NCBI GenBank assembly: GCA_001028025.1
Contig: LDAQ01000075.1
Coordinates: 1-21,499, forward strand
Length of the DNA: 21,499 bases
Reading direction: 5' to 3'
Origin: Faecalicatena fissicatena
GTDB lineage: Bacteria > Bacillota > Clostridia > Lachnospirales > Lachnospiraceae
The first letter of the stretch is position 1; each line of letters opens with the position of its first letter. Under the pieces are notes generated by a model. That model was given only the letters and a program-made list of their open reading frames with translations. It was not told the DNA's origin and ran no database searches. Both the position numbers and the translations under genes were made by a program. Below are positions 14,809-21,499 of the stretch, in pieces.

Positions 14809-16056
14809 TTATTTGCTGTGTCTGCAGTAGGTTTCTACCGTGAGAGTGCTGAACAATACTATATTTACAAACGCCGCCACGACCATAACATAAGGCACCC
14901 AGAATGCATACTCTCCGACAGACAAGAACCGGGTATCCAGCAATGCGTATAAGAAGCTGTTTCCCATCCCGGTTCCTCCCGACGGCAGCACCGCGCTGAT
15001 CCAGTCACCCAGGCTGCTGCTCCAGAAGCTGCTGAGAAAGAAGGGCAGAAGACAGAAGATTAGCGCTGTTATGGCAGATGCAGCTACACTTTTTAGTCTG
15101 CTGGATAAAAACAGGGTGAAAAAGATTGTCGCGAGTAATGTCAGATATCCCATCCCTATAATAAGCATTTGAAGCTGTCCCACTGTCAGTTTTATAAAGG
15201 TAATTGCAGAAAATACAAACTGAACATCCGTCTGTCTGGCTTCCCAGCCAAATGCCGTATTGATTACCACTGTAAAAATCGTCATGCATACTGCGTATAT
15301 GACTGTCAGTATCGTGAAGCAGGCCAGCAGCTTTATGGCTGCAAGCCGCCGTTTTCCATGCTTTGTACAGCGCAGGATCTGGTCGGACTCCGTCTGGTAT
15401 TCTATGGAAAATATGGGGGCCGTGATCACGATACCCACCACAGCCATCAGAAGTACCATAATCCCAAAATATTCAATAGAATTGGAATCTGTCCCTGGAT
15501 AATAGGAAAAGGGCTTATCCACTGTCTCATACATTGCTTCCGCCTTCTCCCTGGCCTGAGGATGATCCGGCTGTTCCAGATTCATCAGGTCAGTCAAATG
15601 CTGGCTGCATTGCTTATAAAACCTCCCGGCATCCTCTGCCGTCAAACTCATTACATCTGCTGCAAATCCTGTCTTATCGTCTGCATACACCTCTGCCAGC
15701 TTACTGACAATGAATGACACCGGAGCTATTTTCTCATTGTATTCATTCACCGGCATATTGTCATCGTAAACACCGTTCTCATACTGTCCGGCGCATTCCT
15801 GATATTGTATCAGTGCCTGTACGGCCATTTCCGGAGTTATAATTCCTGTATAATCCGCCTGGGCCTCTTTTTGCTTGTATATCGCCTCCGTCCCCTTTAA
15901 CTCAAACTTATTCCCTGCATCGTCATAATAAGTATATTTCACAAAACTAATCGGAGCATACGCCAAGAGGGCAGTCAGCACAAGGGCTCCCAGTATCACG
16001 ATCTGCACGGACCTGGTTTTCAGGATTCTTTTCAGCTCTATCAGAAAAAGTCTCAT
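14809..16056 (-). CDS. ABC-2-type transporter permease
   Basis: A 415-residue permease partner of the ATPase encoded just upstream. It has one N-terminal membrane helix (about 17-38), then a large extracytoplasmic region (about 40-190), then about five helices to the C-terminus. That topology is seen in ABC-2 exporters and in bacitracin/lantibiotic-type self-protection permeases. The long open frame starts at 16188, but those first 44 residues are read from the other gene's sequence. ATG 16056 has AAAGGAGG 10 nt upstream and lies 1 nt after the ATPase stop codon (TGATATG), so the two are coupled. Last gene of the four-gene sigma-factor operon; palindrome E3 follows. Substrate unknown. Confidence 0.9.
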   Translation of the reverse strand: MRLFLIELKRILKTRSVQIVILGALVLTALLAYAPISFVKYTYYDDAGNKFELKGTEAIYKQKEAQADYTGIITPEMAVQALIQYQECAGQYENGVYDDNMPVNEYNEKIAPVSFIVSKLAEVYADDKTGFAADVMSLTAEDAGRFYKQCSQHLTDLMNLEQPDHPQAREKAEAMYETVDKPFSYYPGTDSNSIEYFGIMVLLMAVVGIVITAPIFSIEYQTESDQILRCTKHGKRRLAAIKLLACFTILTVIYAVCMTIFTVVINTAFGWEARQTDVQFVFSAITFIKLTVGQLQMLIIGMGYLTLLATIFFTLFLSSRLKSVAASAITALIFCLLPFFLSSFWSSSLGDWISAVLPSGGTGMGNSFLYALLDTRFLSVGEYAFWVPYVMVVAAFVNIVLFSTLTVETYCRHSK

Positions 16057-16057
16057 A

Positions 16058-16945
16058 TCAGTGCTCCTCCTTTCCTGATTCTTCCTGTGGAAAAAGCCAC
16101 AGATACAGATCCTCAAGTCTCGGCTGTGCCTGCAAAGATTCCGGGAACACCGGCTTATCCGACAGATAGCGGACGGACACAGATTCACTGTTATCGTTGC
16201 GAAGATTTACAATTCTGGCCTTCTGCTCTGCTCGATGCACATCATAGGCCGGCATCTGCACATTCCAGACTTTGCCGTCCATGATTCCCACCAGCTCCTC
16301 CGTTGTGCCCGATGCCAGTATGCGCCCGTCTTTCATCACCGCATTCTGGCAGGCAATATATTCTATGTCCGGTACGATGTGTGTAGAGATCAGTACAATT
16401 CTGTTCTGTGCAAATTCGGAGAGCAGATTGCGGAAGCGCACCCTCTCTCCGGGATCCAGGCCGCTTGTAGGTTCATCCAGTATCAGGACTTCCGGCTCGT
16501 TTAAAAGTGCCTGGGCGATTCCCACCCGGCGTTTCATTCCTCCGGATAATTTGATAATCTTTTTATTTTTCACCCCTTCCAGAGTGAGTGTTTCCAGCAA
16601 TTCTCCTGTTTTTCTTTTCGTCTCCTGCCTGGTCAGCCCTTTTAACACGGCTACATATTCCAGATAGTCTTTTACAGTAAACTCGGGGTAAAATCCAAAC
16701 TCCTGGGGCAGATATCCGAAAATGTCCCGGTAAGTCTCTCCAAGCGCAGTAATGTTGATCCCATCATACTTCACACAGCCCGAGTCCGGCTTCATGATCC
16801 CTGCTATCATTCTCATCAGCGTTGTTTTTCCTGCTCCGTTTGCCCCAAGCAGGCCCCATATTCCGGGGGTGACCGTCAGGCTGACGTCATCCACAGCCGT
16901 CTTGTCTTTATATTTTTTGGTAAGATGCTCTATTTTAAGTTCCAT
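16058..16945 (-). CDS. ABC transporter ATP-binding protein (ABC-2 system)
   Basis: A 295-residue cytoplasmic ATPase. Motifs are Walker A GANGAGKTT (about 34-42), Q-loop YLPQEFGFYPEFT, signature LSGGMKRRVG, Walker B VLILDEPTSGLD and switch STHIVPD. A 70-80-residue C-terminal tail (after about 215) is variable in this CcmA/BcrA-like class. ATG 16945 is chosen over the in-frame start at 16960 because GAGAGGAG lies 5-6 nt before it and MELKIEHLTKKY is the family-typical N-terminus. It lies 45 nt downstream of the membrane-protein gene and is followed after 1 nt by the permease. Confidence 0.95.
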   Translation of the reverse strand: MELKIEHLTKKYKDKTAVDDVSLTVTPGIWGLLGANGAGKTTLMRMIAGIMKPDSGCVKYDGINITALGETYRDIFGYLPQEFGFYPEFTVKDYLEYVAVLKGLTRQETKRKTGELLETLTLEGVKNKKIIKLSGGMKRRVGIAQALLNEPEVLILDEPTSGLDPGERVRFRNLLSEFAQNRIVLISTHIVPDIEYIACQNAVMKDGRILASGTTEELVGIMDGKVWNVQMPAYDVHRAEQKARIVNLRNDNSESVSVRYLSDKPVFPESLQAQPRLEDLYLWLFPQEESGKEEH

Positions 16946-16990
16946 AATTGCTCCTCTCAATTCGTTTTCCCAGCGTGGGGGTCATATATT

Positions 16991-17782
16991 TTAACAGAAA
17001 ACCGTTCCGTCCTCAAAGCTGTCTTTTTTCCAGAGCCTTCTGATTTGATATGCACAGGCCGCCAGGCAGAACACACATGCCGTCCAGCCGGCTGCTGCCG
17101 GCAGATCCGCCGGGCTCCCGGTTCCAAGCCGGTCCATGATAAACACAGATGCGAGAATGCAGGCAACTGCTGCGTTGCAGCTCTTTACATAAGACTGAAC
17201 CCTGATATGTCCAAGCAGTCCGGTACAAATACCGGTCACGGCCAGAAATGGCAGCAGACTTGAAAAAACAATCTCACTGAGGCGGTATATACTTCCTGCT
17301 GCCGTGAGCCGCATCATTCCTGCCATCAATACAACCGCACCTGCTTCTGTAATCAGCAGCCTCGCCGCCATCAGCCGGCCCAGGGAGAACCGGGATGCAC
17401 TCTCTATCTCTGCCATGCGGTATCTGATACTCCTTCCCATCATCGGAACTGCCATCCATGCCAGCATCACAGCCATCGCAAACAGCAGAAACGGCATATG
17501 CCTGGATGCCACATCCATATTCCCGAAGATGGTATGGAGCGCACAATACATTACAGCCATCACCGCCAGCTGTAAGCACCATATTTTCCAGCCGATAAAC
17601 CTGATCTGGCGCAGAACCAGTTCACCAAAACCGATTCTCCTGGTTCTGGACCGGCTGTTCTGTCTGCTTTCATAAAAAGTTTTCACCAGTCCCGCCGTTT
17701 TTTCCATATGTTTTTCACAAACTTCCGGGCAGTTTTCCCGAAACTCTTTTTTTAGTTCAGTTATAAATGCATCATTTTTCAT
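16991..17782 (-). CDS. Membrane protein of the sigma-factor operon, possible anti-sigma
   Basis: A 263-residue protein I cannot assign to a named family. A charged N-terminal cytoplasmic region of about 60 residues (ITELKKEFRENCPEV...) precedes about six hydrophobic segments (roughly 72-90, 98-118, 140-160, 172-195, 200-215, 222-240). The position directly after an ECF sigma gene, overlapping it by 11 nt (ATGAAAAATGA), is where membrane anti-sigma factors are usually encoded. I see no zinc-binding anti-sigma motif (HxxxCxxC), so that role is inferred from context only. It could instead be an extra subunit of the ABC transporter encoded next. ATG 17782 is chosen because GAGGTG lies 6 nt upstream. 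Confidence 0.75.
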   Translation of the reverse strand: MKNDAFITELKKEFRENCPEVCEKHMEKTAGLVKTFYESRQNSRSRTRRIGFGELVLRQIRFIGWKIWCLQLAVMAVMYCALHTIFGNMDVASRHMPFLLFAMAVMLAWMAVPMMGRSIRYRMAEIESASRFSLGRLMAARLLITEAGAVVLMAGMMRLTAAGSIYRLSEIVFSSLLPFLAVTGICTGLLGHIRVQSYVKSCNAAVACILASVFIMDRLGTGSPADLPAAAGWTACVFCLAACAYQIRRLWKKDSFEDGTVFC

Positions 17783-18353
17783 CTCCATCACCTCGTTTAT
17801 CCTGCATATTCTGCAATGCACGCTCTTCATTCTGCTCCGCGGCGGCCGTCTTTTTCAGTTTTTTCAGGGCATAGCGCAGCTTTGACTGTACCGTCCTGAC
17901 CGGCAGCCCGGTAATCTCCGCGATTTCCCTCAGCTTCATCTCCTGTCCATAACGCAGAAAGACCAGCTCTGACATTTCTTCTGGAAGCTGCCTGACAAGA
18001 CTCAAAAAATCGGTTTCGTCTTCTGCTGCCCGGAAAGAGGTATCCACCAAGGGGACTGCCTCCAGTATCTCCACCTCCACAGGCACTTCATATTTTTTGC
18101 GGCTCATGTCAATGCATGTATTTGCGGCAATCCGATACAGAAATGCACGGAATTTTCCACGATGGGCATACCTGTCCATATATCTGACCGCCTTCAGAAA
18201 TGTCTCCTGCACCGCGTCTTCCGCATTGGCACGATTAGATGTATGCCAGCAGCAGTACCGGAATATTTCAGGGTAGTACAACCCGATCAGCTCGTCCAGA
18301 CTCTCCATATTTCCCTGTTCTATTTGTTTAAAAATTTCATTTTCGCGCGTCAA
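17772..18353 (-). CDS. ECF-type RNA polymerase sigma factor
   Basis: A 193-residue sigma-70-family factor with only regions 2 and 4. Region 2 covers about 20-90 (YYPEIFRYCCWHTSNRANAEDAVQETFLKA and FRAFLYRIAANTCIDMSRKK). Region 4 covers about 118-170 (LPEEMSELVFLRYGQEMKLREIAEITGLPVRTVQSKLRYALKKLK). It would redirect RNA polymerase to a small stress regulon, probably including its own operon with the membrane protein and ABC transporter. The start is a TTG at 18353, supported by GAGGAGG 5 nt upstream; no ATG or GTG gives a better fit. The C-terminal tail after about 172 is charged and probably disordered. Confidence 0.93.
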   Translation of the reverse strand: MTRENEIFKQIEQGNMESLDELIGLYYPEIFRYCCWHTSNRANAEDAVQETFLKAVRYMDRYAHRGKFRAFLYRIAANTCIDMSRKKYEVPVEVEILEAVPLVDTSFRAAEDETDFLSLVRQLPEEMSELVFLRYGQEMKLREIAEITGLPVRTVQSKLRYALKKLKKTAAAEQNEERALQNMQDKRGDGDEK

Positions 18354-18378
18354 TTTATCCTCCTCAGGGCGTCCCCTG

Positions 18379-18384
18379 ATTATA
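18379..18384 (-). promoter_or_regulatory. Possible -10 of the sigma operon
   Basis: TATAAT on the minus strand lies 25 bp before the TTG start. No clear -35 is present at 17 bp. An ECF-type CGTT overlaps just upstream (ACGTTATTATAAT), so self-recognition by the sigma factor is conceivable but not shown. Confidence 0.3.
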
Positions 18385-18483
18385 ATAACGTGTGGGGGGA
18401 CTGGAATGATTTAATTTTTTATTAAATATATAGTAAATTTTTCGGGACGAATGAATCACTGCATCTGCCCCTTACATCAAAGA

Positions 18484-18533
18484 AGGTATGCTCCGGCTAA
18501 AAATGTTCAACCGTAGCATACCTCTTTTTGTTT
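18484..18533. terminator. Terminator downstream of recQ
   Basis: The stem AGGTATGCT-x-CGG pairs with CCG-x-AGCATACCT (18484-18496 with 18511-18523). It is followed by CTTTTTGTTT on the plus strand and a weaker TTCTTTG on the minus strand. It fits as the end of the recQ transcript, but the better T run faces rightward. Confidence 0.6.
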
Positions 18534-18555
18534 GAATTCTATATAGAAAAAGTAA

Positions 18556-20682
18556 TTAAAGAATCAGCCCCATCTTCTTCAGTCTGCTGCGTATCCCGCC
18601 CTCAGAACGGTGATGAATCTCACTGATCTCTTTTATCTTTATCCCCGACTTATATTCTTCTTCAAGCTGTTGTTCTTCTTCCTCGGTCCATGCGGCATAG
18701 GCCTGAACAACGCCCTGTGCTACAAGGCTGTCGCGGTAATTCTCGAAGCCGTCTTTCAGGGTTATCTTTTTTTCTCCCTGTTCTTCCCCTTCATTCTCAG
18801 ATTCCGCATCATGATGCTTCGGTTCGATGCTTTCCGGCTGTATCCCGTTTTCCTCCATATATTCCTGAACCAGCCCCATGAATTCTATTCCGTACTTCTC
18901 ATACTTATTTGTACCCACTCCATTGATTTCCAACATGGCCGTCTTTGTCGAGGGCAGGTATGTACTCATTTCTTTCAGTGTCTTATCGGAGAAAATAATG
19001 TACGGAGGCACATGGTTCTGCTGTGCCAGTTCATACCGTTTCTGGCGCAGACGCTCAAACAGATTCGGATATTTTACATCCACTGCCTTCTGCTTCTTCT
19101 CTCCCTTTTGTTTTGCCGGAGCCTTTTCCACTTCTTTTGGAAGCTTCAGAATGATGGGTTCTCCCGCCTCTTCCCTGAGAAATTCGCGTCCCTGCTCCGT
19201 CATTTTTAATACCGGATATTCATTTGTCGTAAGGAACAGATATCCCTTAATCAGCAGATCATTCATAATCTGTCTGATCCGGACCACTGTTGTTGTTTTC
19301 AAAGCTCCGTAAAATGGATTCCTGTCCAGACGGAACTGGCGGACTTTCGCATTTTCCGAACCATGCACGCCGTCAATCATGGCATTGATACCGTAACGCT
19401 CACCGCTGGTTCTCACCATATTGATGATATTTGCCGCCTCGTTTGTCACATCGATATCTTCAAATTCTTTCAGGCAGTTTTCGCAGTTCCCGCAGTAATT
19501 GCCGCCGTATTCTCCGAAATAACGCAGGATATAATCACGCAGGCACTCATTGGTGACACAGTAGAACGTCATCTTTCTAAGACGCTCATTATCCCGCTCC
19601 CGGATCAGTTCACGCTCTTCATAATCTAACTCTTCATTCTCCGTCTGCTTACTGATCAGGAACTCATTGATCTTTACATCCTGACCGGAATACAGAAGGA
19701 TACACTCTGACGGCTCCCCGTCACGCCCGGCACGTCCTGCCTCCTGATAGTAGCTTTCAATATCTTTGGGCATATTATAATGGATGACAAAACGCACGTT
19801 GGACTTATCAATTCCCATACCAAACGCATTTGTCGCTACCATGATCGGCTTAATATCGTAGATAAAATCCTCCTGATTCTGCTTTCTCGCGGAGTCAGAC
19901 AGGCCTGCATGATATTTTGCTGTGAGATATCCTTCCTTTAGCAGAGCCTCATGGACTTCTTCTACATTTTTCCTCGTATTGCAGTATATAATCCCGCTCT
20001 TGTCTCTATTCTTTTCCATATATGCCAGCAGTTCCGCCAGCTTGTTCTTCGGCTTCTTCACTGCAAAATACAGGTTCTTCCTGTCATAGCCTGTCACAAC
20101 AACCGTGGGGTCCTGCAGCCCCAGTATGCAGGAAATATCTTCCTTTACAACCTTTGTTGCCGTTGCCGTATAGGCCACGATAACCGGTCTTTTGGGAAGC
20201 ATATTAATAAACTCTACAATCTTCAGGTAACTTGGGCGGAAATCCTGCCCCCACTGAGAGATACAGTGGGCCTCATCCACTGCAACCATAGAAATATCCA
20301 CATTGCTGACCAGCGATAAAAAAGATTCTGTCATCAGACGCTCCGGCGCCACATAGATGATTTTGTACTGCCCGTTCCTGGCATTATCCATCGCCTTCCG
20401 GTACTGCCCCTCGGTCAGTGAACTGTTGATATATGCCGCATGGACACCTAGCTGGTTCAATGCGGTCACCTGATCCTTCATCAGGGAAATCAAAGGCGAA
20501 ATAATGAGGGATATGCCCTCAAATAAGAGGGCCGGAACCTGGAAACAGATCGATTTTCCAGCTCCCGTGGGCATAATCCCGAGAACATCCCTCCCCTGCA
20601 GCGTACTTTCCACCAGTTCCTCCTGTCCGTCTCGAAATTCATCGTATCCGAACACTTCTTTTAAAACTTTATACTTATCCAT
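18556..20682 (-). CDS. recQ: ATP-dependent DNA helicase RecQ
   Basis: A 708-residue 3'-5' DNA helicase for recombination and fork repair. The helicase core (about 1-340) has FRDGQ (Q/0 motif), Walker A MPTGAGKS, DEAH box VDEAHCISQWG, and motif VI QEAGRAGRDG. A zinc-binding region with C...C...CGNCENC (about 370-410), an RQC winged helix (about 415-515) and an HRDC domain (about 540-620) follow. The extra C-terminus has an acidic linker and a helix-turn-helix-like end (YAAWTEEEEQQLEEEYKSG...IRSRLKKMG), present in many clostridial RecQ proteins; total length exceeds the roughly 610 residues of the E. coli protein. An ATG reading back to 20811 is rejected: ATG 20682 has AGAGGA 6 nt upstream. It lies 61 nt after the alkyltransferase-like gene, in the same operon. 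Confidence 0.96.
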   Translation of the reverse strand: MDKYKVLKEVFGYDEFRDGQEELVESTLQGRDVLGIMPTGAGKSICFQVPALLFEGISLIISPLISLMKDQVTALNQLGVHAAYINSSLTEGQYRKAMDNARNGQYKIIYVAPERLMTESFLSLVSNVDISMVAVDEAHCISQWGQDFRPSYLKIVEFINMLPKRPVIVAYTATATKVVKEDISCILGLQDPTVVVTGYDRKNLYFAVKKPKNKLAELLAYMEKNRDKSGIIYCNTRKNVEEVHEALLKEGYLTAKYHAGLSDSARKQNQEDFIYDIKPIMVATNAFGMGIDKSNVRFVIHYNMPKDIESYYQEAGRAGRDGEPSECILLYSGQDVKINEFLISKQTENEELDYEERELIRERDNERLRKMTFYCVTNECLRDYILRYFGEYGGNYCGNCENCLKEFEDIDVTNEAANIINMVRTSGERYGINAMIDGVHGSENAKVRQFRLDRNPFYGALKTTTVVRIRQIMNDLLIKGYLFLTTNEYPVLKMTEQGREFLREEAGEPIILKLPKEVEKAPAKQKGEKKQKAVDVKYPNLFERLRQKRYELAQQNHVPPYIIFSDKTLKEMSTYLPSTKTAMLEINGVGTNKYEKYGIEFMGLVQEYMEENGIQPESIEPKHHDAESENEGEEQGEKKITLKDGFENYRDSLVAQGVVQAYAAWTEEEEQQLEEEYKSGIKIKEISEIHHRSEGGIRSRLKKMGLIL

Positions 20683-20743
20683 TTGATTCCTCTTTCTGTA
20701 TAACTTCCTATATTTGTTAATGACATCCTCAATACCCGGGCTC

Positions 20744-21109
20744 TCAGATATTCCTTCTTTCAAATTCTTCCCGCAGCCACAGGGCATCGTCCATTGTATT
20801 CTTCCATCCATATTTTTTTAAATCTACTCTCAAGCCCTCTTCTGTCCAAAGCACCTCTACGCCCTCTTTTTCCAGCATCTGCTTCTGTAAATCCGGCGTG
20901 GCAAAGGAAGCGGCTCCGCTTAATATCCCTTTTGCATTCACCACCCGGTGGGCCGGTGCATCTTTCCCGGCAAGGCCCCGGCTTAACGCGTAGCCTACCT
21001 GCCTGGCATTCTTTGGTTTTCCACACAACAGCGCTATCTGCCCGTAAGTGGATGCTTTTCCTTCCGGAATCATGGTGCATACCAGGGCTGCTCTTTTATA
21101 AAAATCCAT
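20744..21109 (-). CDS. Alkyltransferase-like protein (ATL), MGMT family without catalytic Cys
   Basis: A 121-residue protein with the MGMT DNA-binding fold (TYGQIALLCGKPKNARQVGYAL, with Tyr22 and the arginine finger Arg36). The usual active motif PCHRV reads PAHRVV here: Ala53 replaces the methyl-accepting cysteine. Such ATL proteins do not repair O6-alkylguanine themselves; they bind it tightly and hand the lesion to nucleotide excision repair. The C-terminal extension after about 95 is longer than in minimal ATLs. ATG 21109 has AGGTG 5 nt upstream; a GTG 6 bases earlier is an alternative. It directly follows a truncated deformylase fragment and precedes recQ, forming a small DNA-repair unit. 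Confidence 0.9.
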   Translation of the reverse strand: MDFYKRAALVCTMIPEGKASTYGQIALLCGKPKNARQVGYALSRGLAGKDAPAHRVVNAKGILSGAASFATPDLQKQMLEKEGVEVLWTEEGLRVDLKKYGWKNTMDDALWLREEFERRNI

Positions 21110-21111
21110 AA

Positions 21112-21207
21112 TCACACCTGCTTCAGGCCGCTCAGCTCATCTTCCTGAACCGCTTCACTGGCCTCATAAAGTTCTTCACTGCCTAAAAGTAAAATATCTT
21201 TTATCAT
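21112..21207 (-). pseudogene. def: Truncated peptide deformylase remnant (31 codons)
   Basis: The minus strand encodes a 31-residue peptide beginning MIKDILLLGSEELYEASE and ending in LSGLKQV and TGA. From memory of the family, this closely resembles the first 30 or so residues of clostridial peptide-deformylase-like proteins (MIKDI.LLG...LYE.SE.V..DEL..). The catalytic motifs are absent: the frame ends and the ATL gene starts 2 nt later. It keeps a ribosome site (GAGGT 8 nt upstream) and a promoter, so it may still be translated as a leader coupled to ATL. Most likely a deletion removed the rest of the gene. Confidence 0.6.
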
Positions 21208-21257
21208 AACATCTGACCTCTCTGCATCTAAACACAATCAAAATCCCTTTGGCTTTT

Positions 21258-21286
21258 AGTATATCTCACTCATTGCCAAACTGCAA
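21258..21286 (-). promoter_or_regulatory. Sigma-A promoter of the def'-ATL-recQ operon
   Basis: On the minus strand, -35 TTGCAG (21281-21286) and -10 TATACT (21258-21263) are spaced exactly 17 bp, 51 bp before the remnant's ATG. A small dyad ATTGC-N6-GCAAT (21272-21287) overlaps the -35 and could be an operator. Confidence 0.7.
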
Positions 21287-21287
21287 T

Positions 21288-21499
21288 GCATTACTGCCAT
21301 AGAAAATCAGGGATATGTTACCGTTTACGCCCTCCAGGCGCGCACGGCACGATCTGAACAGTAACAGGGATATTGCAGATACCATGCAGCAAGAACATGG
21401 CACTGAATGAACAGCACTCCGGGATAACGTACGCATAACGCTGTATGAAATGGTATGGCTATTGGTACGTCTATTTGCTATAATTCTTTAGAGAAGTAT
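21288..21499. other. Window-end intergenic region with a possible rightward promoter
   Basis: I see no gene here. TGCTATAAT (21476-21484) is an extended -10 on the plus strand, close to the window edge, so a rightward gene may start beyond it. A word CAGGGATAT occurs twice (near 21308 and 21364), and short hairpins such as CCATG...CATGG (near 21380) are present. None of this has the size or boxes of the giant palindromes. Confidence 0.3.

Noticed and set aside
21300..21420. Window-end repeats and short hairpins as another giant palindrome
   Set aside because: No long complementary arms and no GGATG or C-rich boundary boxes were found here.

Overview
The window looks like a chromosomal piece of a low-to-mid-GC anaerobic Firmicute, most probably a Lachnospiraceae-type gut clostridium. 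The evidence is strong AGGAGG-type ribosome sites, clostridial gene families, and a fused flavodiiron/rubredoxin/NADH-rubredoxin-reductase protein typical of strict anaerobes. This placement is inferred from family content only. There are no rRNA or tRNA genes, CRISPR arrays or transposase genes.

Layout, left to right. (1) 85-5197, all minus strand: a two-component system (response regulator, then a one-TM histidine kinase), a terminator, then a MacB/FtsX-type ABC ATPase and permease. (2) 5773-8304, minus: the class-F-like flavodiiron fusion. (3) 8388-9701, minus: an AT-rich membrane protein of unknown family with a lysozyme-like motif, divergent from a MATE efflux pump (9819-11174, plus) across one small promoter dyad. 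(4) 11363-12208, minus: a TipA/MerR-type regulator with its own 19-bp-spacer promoter and an internal start for a TipAS-like ligand-binding protein. (5) 12444-13769, minus: an internally duplicated COG4905-type membrane protein. (6) 18353 down to 14809, minus: a coupled operon of ECF sigma factor, membrane protein (possible anti-sigma), ABC ATPase and ABC-2 permease. (7) 21207 down to 18556, minus: a truncated peptide-deformylase remnant, a Cys-less alkyltransferase-like DNA repair protein, and RecQ, behind a good sigma-A promoter.

The most unusual content is intergenic. Three giant imperfect palindromes (5476-5766, 13879-14170, 14471-14762) are 291, 292 and 292 bp long. Their arm sequences are essentially unrelated, but their geometry is nearly identical: an outer stem of 52-54 bp, an internal loop of 15-19 nt per strand, a 9-bp helix, a 1-3 nt mismatch, an inner stem of 24-25 bp, and an 80-82 nt tip with two hairpins followed by a 4-nt YGTR linker. 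They share short boxes just outside the arms (GGATGCACCCAGC-like on one side, GCGYCCCCCAYCCC-like on the other). The first 67 bases of the window look like the right end of a fourth copy. Variable sequence on a fixed fold with conserved termini suggests a structure-recognised element: a structured RNA, or a DNA site recognised as a folded single strand, loosely comparable to integron attC sites. I cannot name a known family for it.
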